Shown here: one piece after another, positions 25,818 through 34,812 of the stretch
How positions within the stretch are numbered: position 1 is the first letter of the stretch
Layout of the letters: every line of letters begins with the position of its first letter
NCBI GenBank assembly: GCA_964465375.1
Contig: CAYXIJ010000023.1
Coordinates: 1 to 34,812 of the forward strand
Length of the DNA stretch: 34,812 nt
Direction: 5' to 3'
Source: CAJWKT01 sp964465375
GTDB taxonomy: Bacteria; Pseudomonadota; Gammaproteobacteria; Steroidobacterales; Rariloculaceae
Notes under the pieces: model-generated
Seen by the model: only the letters and a program-made list of their open reading frames with translations
What the model was told of the DNA's origin: nothing
Databases searched by the model: none
Position numbers and translations under genes: made by a program

Positions 25818-26546
25818 ATGATGAAACTTCCACCAAGGTATGAGCTACTAGCCTCAAAGATAGAAGCAGGAATTGGAAACAAGTTAAGTCGCAGTCTGAG
25901 CAGTACCGGGCAATTGACTTATGAGGTCCTTCCTGCGGAACTTACTGAATGTTGCCATTTTTTGCGTGATACCGGTGGCTGTAAATTTGAGATGTTGATG
26001 GACCTTTGTGGGATTGATTATCTGGAGTACGGCGAAACAGAATGGGATACAACTGAGGCAACAAGCAGTGGTTTTAGTAGGGGTGTGCAGGGCCAGACTA
26101 GCGATGGCGATGAATTTCGCAGGGAAGGAGATGCAGAATATTCCCCAAAGGGTAGGTTTGCAGTTATTTACCAACTGTTATCGATTACGTGTAACCACCG
26201 TATCCAACTTAAAACATTTTGCGAAGACGATGAGTATCCAATTGTGGATTCGGTTATATCGATTTGGAATTGTGCTAATTGGTTTGAAAGAGAGGCCTTT
26301 GATCTTTTTGGTATCCTTTTTCGCGGGCACCCCGATTTACGTCGTATCCTAACGGACTATGGTTTTATTGGTCATCCGTTCAGAAAAGATTTTCCTCTGA
26401 TGGGCAATGTGGAGATGCGGTACGACCCAGAAAAGGGACGAGTCATCTATGAGCCTGTGACAATCGAGCCACGAACGTTAACTCCAAGGGTGATTCGTGC
26501 TGATAATCGCTATGAGCCCCAGCTTAAGGGTTCTAAAGATGCCTGA
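25818..26546 (+). CDS. nuoC: NADH-quinone oxidoreductase subunit C
   Basis: Peripheral-arm subunit (30 kDa homologue), here separate from NuoD rather than fused as in E. coli. The 242 residues include MDLCGIDYLEYG and the family signature ANWFEREAFDLFGILFRGHPDLRRIL, then YGFIGHPFRKDFPL. Between residues about 74 and 112 there is a polar insertion (ETEWDTTEATSSGFSRGV onward to YSPKGRF). From memory, Xanthomonadales NuoC has a similar insertion. The 67-base gap to nuoB is the largest in the operon. The nuoD start lies inside its last codons. Confidence 0.95.
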   Translation: MMKLPPRYELLASKIEAGIGNKLSRSLSSTGQLTYEVLPAELTECCHFLRDTGGCKFEMLMDLCGIDYLEYGETEWDTTEATSSGFSRGVQGQTSDGDEFRREGDAEYSPKGRFAVIYQLLSITCNHRIQLKTFCEDDEYPIVDSVISIWNCANWFEREAFDLFGILFRGHPDLRRILTDYGFIGHPFRKDFPLMGNVEMRYDPEKGRVIYEPVTIEPRTLTPRVIRADNRYEPQLKGSKDA

Positions 26547-27792
26547 AATTCAGAATTTGACAATGAATTTTGGTCCACAGCACCCCGCTGCACACGGTGT
26601 GTTACGTATGGTGCTTGAGATGGATGGTGAGGTTATTCAGCGCGCTGACCCACATATCGGTCTTCTCCATCGTGGTACAGAAAAACTTGCTGAGAGCAAA
26701 CCTTACAATCAGTCGATCGGTTATATGGATCGACTTGATTACGTTTCTATGATGTGTAATGAGCATGGGTACGTGCTGGCAATCGAAAAGCTTCTAAAAC
26801 TTACTCCCCCAAAACGAGCACAGTACATAAGGGTAATGTTTGATGAGATTACCCGGATCTTAAATCATTTACTGTGGATTGGGTGCCACTCTCTAGATGT
26901 GGGTGCTATGGCTATGTTTCTTTATGCTTTTCGAGAGCGTGAAGATTTAATGGATTGTTATGAAGCGGTCTCTGGAACACGCATGCATGCGACTTATTAT
27001 CGTCCGGGGGGCGTATATCGTGATCTTCCAGAAAAAATGCCTAAATATCAGCCATCTCAATATCGCAAGGAAAAAGATCTGAAACGTTTAAATGAGGCGC
27101 GCAGCGGGTCATTACTTGATTTTATAGAAGATTTCACAGATCGCTTCCCGAAACTCGTGGATGAGTATGAGACCCTTTTGACCGAGAATCGTATATGGCG
27201 GCAGCGAACGGTTAATATTGGTGTTGTTTCACCTGATCGGGCTATGCAGCTGGGCTTTTCAGGGCCTATGCTGAGGGGCTCTGGTGTGCTCTGGGATCTC
27301 AGAAAGCATCAACCATACGAAACCTATGCCGAGGTAGATTTTGATGTTCCCTTGGGTGTCAATGGCGATTGTTATGATCGTTATTTGGTACGGATCGAAG
27401 AGTTACGCCAGTCCAACTATATTATTAGGCAATGCATTGAATGGCTTCGCTCGAATACCGGGCCGGTCATGATAGAAGATCACAAAATTGCACCACCTGA
27501 GCGCCTAGAGATGAAAAATGATATGGAGGGATTAATCCACCACTTTAAGCTTTTTACAGAAGGTTACTGTGTGCCTGAAGGGGAGGTCTATGTTGCCATT
27601 GAGCATCCAAAAGGTGAGTTTGGTGTCTACTTAAGCTCGGACGGTGCCAACAAGCCTTATCGTGTCAAAATTCGGGCACCCGGATTTGCCCATCTTTCTT
27701 CTATGAACGAGATGGTTCAAGGCCATATGTTAGCCGACGTGGTAGCCGTGATTGGGACCCAAGATATCGTGTTTGGAGAGATTGACCGATGA
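26539..27792 (+). CDS. nuoD: NADH-quinone oxidoreductase subunit D
   Basis: The 49 kDa homologue, forming the quinone-binding pocket with NuoB. Starting at ATG 26539 (MPEIQNLTMNFGPQHPAAHG) it has 417 residues, the standard length of unfused NuoD. The start overlaps nuoC by eight bases. Visible family blocks are the N-terminal NFGPQHPAAHG loop at the quinone head-group site, HRGTEKL, MHATYYRPGGV, GPMLRGSGVLWDLRK and the invariant C-terminus DIVFGEIDR. Its stop overlaps the nuoE start (ATGA). Confidence 0.98.
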   Translation: MPEIQNLTMNFGPQHPAAHGVLRMVLEMDGEVIQRADPHIGLLHRGTEKLAESKPYNQSIGYMDRLDYVSMMCNEHGYVLAIEKLLKLTPPKRAQYIRVMFDEITRILNHLLWIGCHSLDVGAMAMFLYAFREREDLMDCYEAVSGTRMHATYYRPGGVYRDLPEKMPKYQPSQYRKEKDLKRLNEARSGSLLDFIEDFTDRFPKLVDEYETLLTENRIWRQRTVNIGVVSPDRAMQLGFSGPMLRGSGVLWDLRKHQPYETYAEVDFDVPLGVNGDCYDRYLVRIEELRQSNYIIRQCIEWLRSNTGPVMIEDHKIAPPERLEMKNDMEGLIHHFKLFTEGYCVPEGEVYVAIEHPKGEFGVYLSSDGANKPYRVKIRAPGFAHLSSMNEMVQGHMLADVVAVIGTQDIVFGEIDR

Positions 27793-28289
27793 ATAGAGGG
27801 TCACTTCTCTCAGATCATACTCGCGGCGAGATAGATCGTTGGGTTGCTAAGTTTCCTAAGGGAAGACAGCGCTCCGCATTGCTCAGTGCACTTCAAGTTG
27901 CCCAGCATGAAAATAAGGGGTATCTCACGCGGGATATTATGGATGCCGTGGCGGAATACCTAAAGTTACAACCAATTGAGGTTTACGAGGTCGCTACATT
28001 TTATTCAATGTTTGAGACGAAACCTGTTGGTCGGCACAGTATTTCTGTGTGTACGAATGTTTCGTGCATGCTGAGGGGTGCCGATGACATCGTGAGTCAC
28101 CTTGAGCAACGACTTGGCATTAAGCTAGGTGAGAGTTCAGATGACGGGAAGTTCTATTTAAAGGTAGAAGAGGAATGCCTGGCTGCGTGTTGTGGTGCGC
28201 CCATGATGATGGTGGATCACAGGTATTATGAAGATCTTACTGTGCAGAAGGTGGACAAAATTATTGAAAAATTAGAGAAACAGGATTAG
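27789..28289 (+). CDS. nuoE: NADH-quinone oxidoreductase subunit E
   Basis: The 24 kDa homologue in the NADH-dehydrogenase module, holding the [2Fe-2S] cluster N1a. Its 166 residues have a helical N-terminal half (GYLTRDIMDAVAEYL, VYEVATFYSMF) and a thioredoxin-like C-terminal half. The four ligands are Cys88, Cys93, Cys130 and Cys134 in the pattern C-x4-C ... C-x3-C. Its start overlaps the nuoD stop by four bases, and nuoF starts three bases after its stop. Confidence 0.97.
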   Translation: MNRGSLLSDHTRGEIDRWVAKFPKGRQRSALLSALQVAQHENKGYLTRDIMDAVAEYLKLQPIEVYEVATFYSMFETKPVGRHSISVCTNVSCMLRGADDIVSHLEQRLGIKLGESSDDGKFYLKVEEECLAACCGAPMMMVDHRYYEDLTVQKVDKIIEKLEKQD

Positions 28290-28292
28290 CGA

Positions 28293-29603
28293 ATGTCATT
28301 TGACCAAAAGGCTAATCAAGTTTGTTTCGAGACGCTGAAATTTTCGACTGAGCCTTGGTCCTTGAAAAATTATTTGAAGATCGGTGGCTACAAGGCCTGG
28401 AAAAACATCCTGGATGAAAGAGTTGATCCGCTCACCATCATTGATGAAATAAAAAAATCTGGTCTGAGGGGTCGGGGTGGCGCAGGATTTCCAACGGGCC
28501 TGAAGTGGAGTTTTATGCCAAGAGATCCAGACATTCAAAGTTATTTAGTTTGCAATTCAGATGAGAGTGAGCCAGGGACATGTCATGATCGCGACATTCT
28601 TCGGAATAATCCCCATGCATTAATCGAAGGTATGGCTATTGCTGGTTATGCCATTGGTGCAACAGTCGGTTACAACTATATTCGTGGCGAGTTTTTGGGT
28701 GATCCAGTACCTCGTTTTGAGGCGGCTTTGCAAGAGGCATATCAGGCCGGATGGCTTGGCATGGATATTAAAAAATCTGGAATTAATTTTGAGCTACATA
28801 GTTTTGTGGGTGCAGGAGCTTATATTTGCGGAGAGGAGACTGGTCTGCTTGAGTCTCTGGAAGGAAAGCCAGGTAAGCCACGCTTCAAGCCCCCGTTTCC
28901 GGCCCAACATGGGCTATATGGTGCTCCCACCACTGTTAACAATACGCAGACTATCGCATCAGTACCGGCAATTATGCGCAAGGGAGCCAGCTGGTTTTCA
29001 GAGCTTGGTGTAAAGGGCTCTGGGGGGACGGCAATTTTTTCTGTTTCGGGGCATGTTGAAAGTCCTGGTAACTATGAGTTGCCTTTGGGCACTTCGTTCG
29101 GCGATCTTTTGAAGGTGGCAGGCGGAATGAAGGATGGTCGCAAGCTGAAGGCGGTTATTCCAGGTGGCTCATCAGTGCCAGTACTCCCAGCAAAGATTGC
29201 AATGAAATTAAGTATGGATTTTGACAGTGTGCGCGATTCGGGCTCAGGCCTGGGTACTGGAGCGACTATTGTTATGGATGAGACTACGTGCATGGTTAAT
29301 GTGCTCCGAAGGATCTCTAGGTTCTATTTTGCGGAGTCTTGTGGCCAGTGTACGCCTTGCCGTGAGGGGACTGGTTGGCTTTATCGTGTTTTGACGCGGA
29401 TCACCGAGGGGCAGGGCGTTGAAGCCGATTTAGATATGCTTTTGGATGTAGCAAATAAAATTGAAGGACATACTATCTGTGCATTGGGTGATGCAGCTGC
29501 ATGGCCAGTGCAGAGTTTCCTTAAGCATTTTCATCACGAGTTTGAATACATGATAGAGCACGGTGGGTGCAGCATAGTGGATGGTATTTCTACAGCAGCA
29601 TAA
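28293..29603 (+). CDS. nuoF: NADH-quinone oxidoreductase subunit F
   Basis: The 51 kDa homologue that oxidises NADH through FMN and passes electrons to cluster N3. The 436 residues show the FMN/NADH site LRGRGGAGFPTGLKW, the region GAGAYICGEETGLLESLEG, and near the C-terminus the N3 ligands in ESCGQCTPCREGTGW with the fourth Cys in HTICALGDAA. Length is normal. nuoG follows after three bases. Confidence 0.98.
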   Translation: MSFDQKANQVCFETLKFSTEPWSLKNYLKIGGYKAWKNILDERVDPLTIIDEIKKSGLRGRGGAGFPTGLKWSFMPRDPDIQSYLVCNSDESEPGTCHDRDILRNNPHALIEGMAIAGYAIGATVGYNYIRGEFLGDPVPRFEAALQEAYQAGWLGMDIKKSGINFELHSFVGAGAYICGEETGLLESLEGKPGKPRFKPPFPAQHGLYGAPTTVNNTQTIASVPAIMRKGASWFSELGVKGSGGTAIFSVSGHVESPGNYELPLGTSFGDLLKVAGGMKDGRKLKAVIPGGSSVPVLPAKIAMKLSMDFDSVRDSGSGLGTGATIVMDETTCMVNVLRRISRFYFAESCGQCTPCREGTGWLYRVLTRITEGQGVEADLDMLLDVANKIEGHTICALGDAAAWPVQSFLKHFHHEFEYMIEHGGCSIVDGISTAA

Positions 29604-29606
29604 GTC

Positions 29607-31811
29607 ATGGGAAATGATTTGGTAAATATTGAAGTGAACGGCGTGAAACTCGCGGTGCCGAGTGGGCAGATGTTAATCGAAGTCACGGACCAGGTAGATA
29701 TCTATGTTCCAAGATTCTGCTATCACCGCAAGCTTTCTGTAGCGGCCAATTGCCGCATGTGTTTGGTTGAGGTTGAGAAGGCCCCAAAGCCCCTTCCTGC
29801 TTGCGCAACTCCAGTCGCGGAAGGTATGAAGGTATTTACTCGCTCAGATGCAGCTATTTCGGCGCAAAAAGCGACAATGGAATTCCTTCTGATTAATCAT
29901 CCTCTTGATTGCCCAATATGCGATCAGGGTGGTGAGTGTGAGTTACAAGATCTTGCCATGGGCTTCGGGAGAGATGTGGCGCGTTACAGCGAAGGAAAAA
30001 GGGTAGTTAAGGACAAGGACCTAGGTCCCCTGGTATCGACCGACATGACGCGTTGCATCCACTGCACGCGTTGTGTTCGTTTTGGGCAAGAAATTGCCGG
30101 TATTCAAGAGCTTGGGGCGATTGGTCGTAGTGAGCATATGGAGATTACGACCTATGTTGAGCGAAGCGTTACTCATGAACTTTCCGGAAATATTATTGAT
30201 CTTTGTCCAGTTGGAGCACTGAATAACAAGCCGTACCGATACAGTGCCCGTGCTTGGGAGATGGTGGCTAAACCGTTGATATCACCTCATGATTGTATTG
30301 GCTCTAACACCTATGCGCATGTGTTGCGAGGCATATTAAAGCGGGTCGTGCCCCGAGATAATGAACAGATCAATGAGTCTTGGATATCGGATCGTGACCG
30401 CTATAGTTATGAAGGGATTTACTCCCAAGATCGCTTGCGCAAACCCATGCTTAAGCAGGACGAGGAATGGTCAGAAGTATCCTGGGATAGGGCCATTGAG
30501 GTTACCAGTTCTTTGTTATCAAGCGCAGTGAGCGGCGAGGGCGATGCCTTAGGCATACTAGCTAGCCCTAATGCAACGCTTGAGGAGTTATATCTCCTTA
30601 GTGAGTTAGCTTGTCATTATGGTTGCAATAACCTTGATCACCGTCTTCGCGTTAACGATTTTCGCGATCAGGATTTCGATCCTGCTTGGTTATCGCTTGG
30701 TTGTGAGATCGCTGAAATTGAACAACAGGATGGAATTTTGGTTGTGGGCTCAAATATCCGCATGGAGACACCTATCTTGGCGCATCGTGTTCGCAGCGCA
30801 GCGCTTCGTGGAGCTTCTGTGGGTTTTGTATCACCTGAGGTTTATGAATATCACTTTCCCCAGGCAGCTTACCTGCATGCACCCGCAGAAACACTCGTTA
30901 ATATATTTGCAGGTGTTCTAGCTGCTGCTCTGGAGATATTGGGTGGTAAAGCCCCTGCATGGATAGCTAGTGCCCTCAAGGGGATTAATATTGAGAACTC
31001 CCACAAAGAAACGGCTGCTACTCTTTTAAATAAAGAAAACTCCGTTCTTTTGCTTGGTCATCTTGCTCTGCGTCACCCAAGTTTTGCTGACATACGTGCA
31101 ATAGCTGCTGCACTGGCAGAATTAACTGGTAGTAAGCTAGGCTATATCCCTGAAGGCGCGAATTCGACGGGCGCTGCCCTTGCTGGAGTTCTTCCTCATC
31201 GTGGAATTGGGGGAGTCAAGCGTGAGGGCCCGCGTGGACTAAATGCCCAGGAGATGCTTAATTCACCACGAAGAGCATACTTATTGTATGGATTTGAGCC
31301 TGAATTCGATTTAACTAATCCCGCATTAGCCAATGATGCACTTAGTGCAGCTGATACGGTGGCGTGTTTTAGTCCCTTCGTGACAGAAAGTCTTTTAGAT
31401 CAGGCAGATGTTCTACTTCCGATTGCAACATATGCTGAGACGGACGGAACATTCGTAAATGCGGCAGGTATCTGGCAAAGTTTTAGTGCAGCAGTCGATT
31501 GTGTAGGAGGCGCCAAACCGGGGTGGCGCTTATTGCGTGCATTGGGTAATGCGATTGGAATGGCAGACTGCGAATATCGGAGTGTCAAGGACATACGCGA
31601 AGCCTTAGAGGTCAAATTGGAAGGCCACAAATCAAGCAATCGTTATCGTGGGAAGTTTCCCGTGAGCTTGGTGGTGCCTGAGATCGGAGAAAAGACACTT
31701 GATGTGCCTATCTATTCGACTGATGGAGTTGTTAGGCGTGGCACAGCACTACAGCAGACGCAAATGGCGCAGGCGGCCAGGTTGGGTGGTGTCAAGTCAG
31801 AGGTAGGGTAG
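29607..31811 (+). CDS. nuoG: NADH-quinone oxidoreductase subunit G
   Basis: The 75 kDa homologue carrying three clusters of the electron chain. Ligands are N1b at Cys38, 49, 52 and 66; N5 at His98, Cys102, 105 and 111; N4 at Cys150, 153, 156 and 200. The C-terminal part (about 215-734) is a degenerate molybdopterin-oxidoreductase fold. The region that holds the extra N7 cluster in E. coli reads SPHDCIGSNTYAHV and lacks the four-Cys motif, so N7 is absent. At 734 residues it is much shorter than E. coli NuoG (about 908) but normal for many proteobacteria. Confidence 0.97.
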   Translation: MGNDLVNIEVNGVKLAVPSGQMLIEVTDQVDIYVPRFCYHRKLSVAANCRMCLVEVEKAPKPLPACATPVAEGMKVFTRSDAAISAQKATMEFLLINHPLDCPICDQGGECELQDLAMGFGRDVARYSEGKRVVKDKDLGPLVSTDMTRCIHCTRCVRFGQEIAGIQELGAIGRSEHMEITTYVERSVTHELSGNIIDLCPVGALNNKPYRYSARAWEMVAKPLISPHDCIGSNTYAHVLRGILKRVVPRDNEQINESWISDRDRYSYEGIYSQDRLRKPMLKQDEEWSEVSWDRAIEVTSSLLSSAVSGEGDALGILASPNATLEELYLLSELACHYGCNNLDHRLRVNDFRDQDFDPAWLSLGCEIAEIEQQDGILVVGSNIRMETPILAHRVRSAALRGASVGFVSPEVYEYHFPQAAYLHAPAETLVNIFAGVLAAALEILGGKAPAWIASALKGINIENSHKETAATLLNKENSVLLLGHLALRHPSFADIRAIAAALAELTGSKLGYIPEGANSTGAALAGVLPHRGIGGVKREGPRGLNAQEMLNSPRRAYLLYGFEPEFDLTNPALANDALSAADTVACFSPFVTESLLDQADVLLPIATYAETDGTFVNAAGIWQSFSAAVDCVGGAKPGWRLLRALGNAIGMADCEYRSVKDIREALEVKLEGHKSSNRYRGKFPVSLVVPEIGEKTLDVPIYSTDGVVRRGTALQQTQMAQAARLGGVKSEVG

Positions 31812-31818
31812 GTAATTG

Positions 31819-32883
31819 ATGGCTGATTTAGCGATATTCATGTTACGGACCTGGGAAGCGCTTCCAGAGGTCTTGCGTTTTTCCGTTGTGACTACGCTCA
31901 AGATTTTTGGAATCATTTTGCCGTTAATACTTGTTGTTGCCTATTACACCTATGCGGAGCGAAAGGTAATCGCATTTATGCATGCACGTATGGGGCCAAA
32001 TCGCGTTGGACCTATGGGAATTCTGCAGCCCATTGCTGATACGCTTAAGATGCTTCTTAAGGAAGTTATTGTTCCGGCTAACGCAAATCGTTTTCTTTTT
32101 ATACTTGCGCCAGTTATCTCATTAATACCGGCACTGGCTACCTGGGCGGTCATTCCACTCAATGAGACATTTGTTCTGGCCGATATTAATGCTGGGCTAC
32201 TGTACGTTTTAGCCCTAACTTCTATGGGTGTCTACGGTGTAATCCTTGGGGGATGGGCCTCAAACTCCAAGTACGCTTTTTTAGGTGCTATGCGCTCCGC
32301 AGCTCAAATGGTGGCTTATGAGATTGCCATGGGCTTTGCTTTAGTTGGTGTCCTTATGGCTAGCAGAAGTCTCAATCTTGGCGAAATTATTCGCGCTCAG
32401 GAGGGGACAGTCTTAAGCTGGTTTTGGTTGCCGTTATTTCCGTTATTTCTAGTCTATTTAATTTCTGGGTTTGCAGAAACCAATCGCTCTCCTTTTGATG
32501 TAGCAGAGGGAGAGTCAGAAATCGTCGCTGGTTTTCACGTGGAGTATTCAGGGATTGCGTTCGGGGTTTTCTTTGTTGCTGAATATGCAAATATGGTCTT
32601 GATTGCTGCCCTAACAGCTATCTTATTTTTTGGTGGCTGGTTATCTCCATTGCAAGGTTTCCCAGGACTTGAGAATTCGATACTCGCTCAGCCAAGTTTT
32701 GGGTGGCTTGCGTCAAAGATGTTGTTTTTCATGTTTTGCTTTCTTTGGTCTCGAGCTACATTTCCGAGGTATCGCTACGATCAGATCATGCGGCTGGGGT
32801 GGAAGGTATTTATTCCGATTACCATTGCATGGATTGGCGTTGAAGCTGTTATGTCATATATGGACATTGGGCCGTGGGCATGA
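31819..32883 (+). CDS. nuoH: NADH-quinone oxidoreductase subunit H
   Basis: ND1 homologue linking the quinone site to the membrane arm. The 354 residues have about eight or nine membrane helices. Conserved loops are TYAERKVIAFMHARMGPNRVGP (residues about 45-66) and AETNRSPFDVAEGESE followed by FHVEYSG, whose acidic residues line the quinone/proton path. The ATG at 31819 is used; the TTG just before it would add one residue. It follows nuoG by seven bases. Confidence 0.98.
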   Translation: MADLAIFMLRTWEALPEVLRFSVVTTLKIFGIILPLILVVAYYTYAERKVIAFMHARMGPNRVGPMGILQPIADTLKMLLKEVIVPANANRFLFILAPVISLIPALATWAVIPLNETFVLADINAGLLYVLALTSMGVYGVILGGWASNSKYAFLGAMRSAAQMVAYEIAMGFALVGVLMASRSLNLGEIIRAQEGTVLSWFWLPLFPLFLVYLISGFAETNRSPFDVAEGESEIVAGFHVEYSGIAFGVFFVAEYANMVLIAALTAILFFGGWLSPLQGFPGLENSILAQPSFGWLASKMLFFMFCFLWSRATFPRYRYDQIMRLGWKVFIPITIAWIGVEAVMSYMDIGPWA

Positions 32884-32898
32884 GGTGGAGTATGGAAA

Positions 32899-33375
32899 TT
32901 GAATATACTTAAAACATTCTTGTTAGGCGAGCTGACCAAAGGTTTGCGGCTGACCTTTGGGTATTTTTTTAGAAAAAAAATTACTGTGCGCTATCCCGAA
33001 GAAAAGGCCCCACAATCACCTCGTTTTCGCGGGCTTCATGCGTTAAGGCGATATCCCAATGGGGAGGAGAGGTGTATTGGCTGTAAGCTCTGCGAGGCTG
33101 TGTGTCCCGCTCTGGCCATCACGATTGAATCAGATGTGGGGTTGGATGGGACGCGTCGTACAACTCGTTATGACATCGATCTTTTCAAATGCATCTATTG
33201 TGGTTTTTGCGAGGAAGCTTGCCCGGTAGATGCCGTGGTTGAAACTCGCATTCATGAATATCACATGGAGGTTAAAGGTGAAAATATCCTGACAAAAGAC
33301 AAATTGCTTGCATTGGGTGATAGGTACGAAACAATGATCGCGGCTGACAAGGCTTCAGATGCGGCGTATCGCTAA
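32899..33375 (+). CDS. nuoI: NADH-quinone oxidoreductase subunit I
   Basis: The 23 kDa homologue holding clusters N6a and N6b, which bridge NuoG and NuoB. Two ferredoxin motifs are complete: Cys59, 62, 65, 69 (CIGCKLCEAVCP) and Cys98, 101, 104, 108 (CIYCGFCEEACP). The amphipathic N-terminus matches family members. The start is TTG 32899 preceded by GGAG eight bases upstream; the nearby ATG at 32892 is in another frame and stops after six codons. Length 158 is typical of the short form. Confidence 0.97.
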   Translation: MNILKTFLLGELTKGLRLTFGYFFRKKITVRYPEEKAPQSPRFRGLHALRRYPNGEERCIGCKLCEAVCPALAITIESDVGLDGTRRTTRYDIDLFKCIYCGFCEEACPVDAVVETRIHEYHMEVKGENILTKDKLLALGDRYETMIAADKASDAAYR

Positions 33376-33390
33376 AAAAACTGAATCATT

Positions 33391-33990
33391 GTGATTAACG
33401 GAATCCTGTTTTACACATTTTCTGCAGTACTGATATTTGCCGCGTTAGGTGTTATTTCCAGCCGTAATCCGGTTCACTCTGTGCTATTCCTTGTTCTTTC
33501 ATTTGCTCAAAGTTCTGCCTTGTGGCTCCTTTTGGAAGCAGAGTTCCTCGCCATTGTGTTGGTGTTGGTGTATGTGGGCGCGGTTATGGTCCTTTTTCTT
33601 TTCGTAGTCATGATGTTAGATATTAATGCTGAACAGATGAGAGAGGGCTTTACCCGTTATTTGCCATTGGGATTAACAGTTGCTTTTGTGTTGGTAGTGG
33701 AAATTGGTTATGTCATAGGATTCAAAATACCTGGATCTCCTTTTGACTTAGTTCCGGAGGGACGCCCTGCTGATTACAGCAATATCAAGGAACTTGGTGC
33801 CGTGCTTTACACGGAACACGTATATGCTTTCGAGCTAGCTGCCGTGATTCTCTTAGTAGCTATTGTGGCTGCAATTACGCTGACAATGAGAAAGAGACCC
33901 GGTCTTAAAAAACAGAAAGTTTCTGAACAGGTGTCCGTAAGAAGTGAGGACAGGGTCCGTTTGGAAAAAGTTGAGCCTTTCAAGGAATAG
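33391..33990 (+). CDS. nuoJ: NADH-quinone oxidoreductase subunit J
   Basis: ND6 homologue of the membrane arm. The 199 residues have five hydrophobic helices, including the conserved TM3 segment LVYVGAVMVLFLFVVMMLD with its pi-bulge Gly. An Arg/Lys/Glu-rich cytoplasmic tail (about 170-199) is not conserved. The start codon is GTG at 33391, the first in frame that yields the usual N-terminus; no strong Shine-Dalgarno is visible. nuoK begins five bases after its stop. Confidence 0.96.
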   Translation: MINGILFYTFSAVLIFAALGVISSRNPVHSVLFLVLSFAQSSALWLLLEAEFLAIVLVLVYVGAVMVLFLFVVMMLDINAEQMREGFTRYLPLGLTVAFVLVVEIGYVIGFKIPGSPFDLVPEGRPADYSNIKELGAVLYTEHVYAFELAAVILLVAIVAAITLTMRKRPGLKKQKVSEQVSVRSEDRVRLEKVEPFKE

Positions 33991-33994
33991 CAGT

Positions 33995-34303
33995 GTGACA
34001 ATTACGGTTTCTCATTACCTAATTTTAGCGGCCATACTTTTTAGTATTGCAGTAGTGGGGATTTTTATTAATCGAAAAAATGTAATTTTGCTGCTCATGT
34101 GCATCGAGCTCATGCTGTTATCTGTGAATTTCAACTTCATTGCATTTTCAAGAATGTTGAATGATGAGCTAGGGCAGATATTTGTGTTCTTTATTCTTAC
34201 AGTAGCTGCTGCGGAAGCAGCCATCGGGTTAGCGATTTTGGTAGTGCTTTTCCGTACACGGCAGAGTATCAATGTAGAAGAGTTAGGGACACTCAAAGGC
34301 TAG
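33995..34303 (+). CDS. nuoK: NADH-quinone oxidoreductase subunit K
   Basis: ND4L homologue in the proton-pumping membrane arm. With start GTG 33995 the protein has 102 residues (E. coli 100) and three helices. The key membrane acids are Glu38 (MCIELMLLSVN) and Glu74 (AAAEAAIGLAI), a constant +2 offset from E. coli Glu36 and Glu72. AAGGA lies eight bases before this GTG. A longer frame from 33944 would overlap nuoJ and add an unconserved 17 residues, so it is rejected. Confidence 0.96.
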   Translation: MTITVSHYLILAAILFSIAVVGIFINRKNVILLLMCIELMLLSVNFNFIAFSRMLNDELGQIFVFFILTVAAAEAAIGLAILVVLFRTRQSINVEELGTLKG

Positions 34304-34305
34304 CC

Positions 34306-34812
34306 ATGGAAGTTATTTATTTAGGCATTGTGTTAGCCCCACTGCTAGCAGCTTTGATTGCCGGACTGGGGGGCAGGTTGATTGGTCGTTCAGCTGCACA
34401 CTGGGTCACAATTATCGGTGTTCTGGTCTCATTTTTACTTTCACTCCTGGTGCTTAAAGATCTCATGGTGGATGGTGCCCAGGTATATAACGGGACGGTC
34501 TATCACTGGGCGACTATCGGAAATCTTTCTATGGAAATCGGATTTTTGGTCGATCATCTAACTGCTCTCATGGTTTCCGTGGTGACCCTCATCTCACTCG
34601 CGGTGCATGTCTACACAATTGGTTATATGAAGGAAGATCCAGGATATCAGCGATTCTTTAGTTATATCTCTCTATTTACCTTTGCAATGTTGATGTTAGT
34701 AATGTCTAACAATTTTCTACAACTCTTCTTTGGCTGGGAGGCCGTGGGGGTAGTGTCATATTTGTTAATCGGATTTTGGTTTACCAAAGACTCGGCCGCA
34801 GAGGGAAGTTTA
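34306..34812 (+). CDS. nuoL: NADH-quinone oxidoreductase subunit L (5' part only)
   Basis: ND5 homologue, an antiporter-like proton-pumping subunit. The frame from ATG 34306, two bases after the nuoK stop, stays open to the window end (169 codons). It shows four to five hydrophobic helices, the block IGFLVDHLTALM followed by HVYTIGYM, and FFGWEAVGVVSYLLIGFWF with Glu145, equivalent to the essential E. coli Glu144. Roughly three quarters of the protein and any nuoM and nuoN lie beyond the window. Confidence 0.97.
   Translation, partial: MEVIYLGIVLAPLLAALIAGLGGRLIGRSAAHWVTIIGVLVSFLLSLLVLKDLMVDGAQVYNGTVYHWATIGNLSMEIGFLVDHLTALMVSVVTLISLAVHVYTIGYMKEDPGYQRFFSYISLFTFAMLMLVMSNNFLQLFFGWEAVGVVSYLLIGFWFTKDSAAEGSL

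Overview
The window is a core-genome segment of a gammaproteobacterium, probably from a draft or metagenome-derived assembly because it carries one run of ten Ns. The lineage call rests on the gene order fur-recN-nadK / hrcA-grpE-dnaK-dnaJ / dapB-carA-carB-greA / rlmE-ftsH-glmM-tpiA-secG-tRNA-Leu / nuoA to nuoL, on a tmRNA tag reading ANDDNYALAA, and on BamE, RatA and a Pseudomonas-type Fur. Base composition is intermediate, and an unusually large share of genes start with TTG or GTG. No CRISPR array, insertion sequence, prophage or toxin/defence island was seen.

Layout. 1-1229 (minus strand): the 5' part of a lipoprotein gene that runs off the window, then ssrA (tmRNA) and smpB, the two halves of the trans-translation system. 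1281-3092 (plus): a sodium:neurotransmitter-symporter family transporter and ratA. 3102-6709: bamE (minus), fur (plus), recN and nadK (minus operon). 6841-11867: heat-shock cluster hrcA-grpE-dnaK-dnaJ, with two well-matched sigma-32 promoters, one before grpE and one before dnaK. 11870-17794: dapB, the assembly gap, carA, carB, greA. 17829-20746: yhbY (minus), rlmE and ftsH. 20849-23584: glmM, tpiA, secG and tRNA-Leu(GAG). 23657-24763: a secreted DUF6152-type protein standing alone. 24885-34812: the respiratory complex I operon nuoABCDEFGHIJK plus the first 169 codons of nuoL, cut by the window end.

Most genes are housekeeping. They cover ribosome rescue, outer-membrane assembly, iron regulation, DNA repair, NADP synthesis, protein folding and proteolysis, lysine and carbamoyl-phosphate synthesis, transcript elongation, ribosome maturation, cell-wall precursor supply, glycolysis, protein secretion and NADH oxidation. 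The points worth a second look are regulatory or comparative: paired sigma-32 promoters in an operon that also encodes HrcA but shows no CIRCE operator; an inverted repeat wrapped around the dnaK promoter; a strong hairpin ahead of carA next to the gap; no folP between ftsH and glmM and no ratB after ratA; and an isolated DUF6152-family gene between tRNA-Leu and nuoA. I did not find a convincing undescribed multi-gene system.
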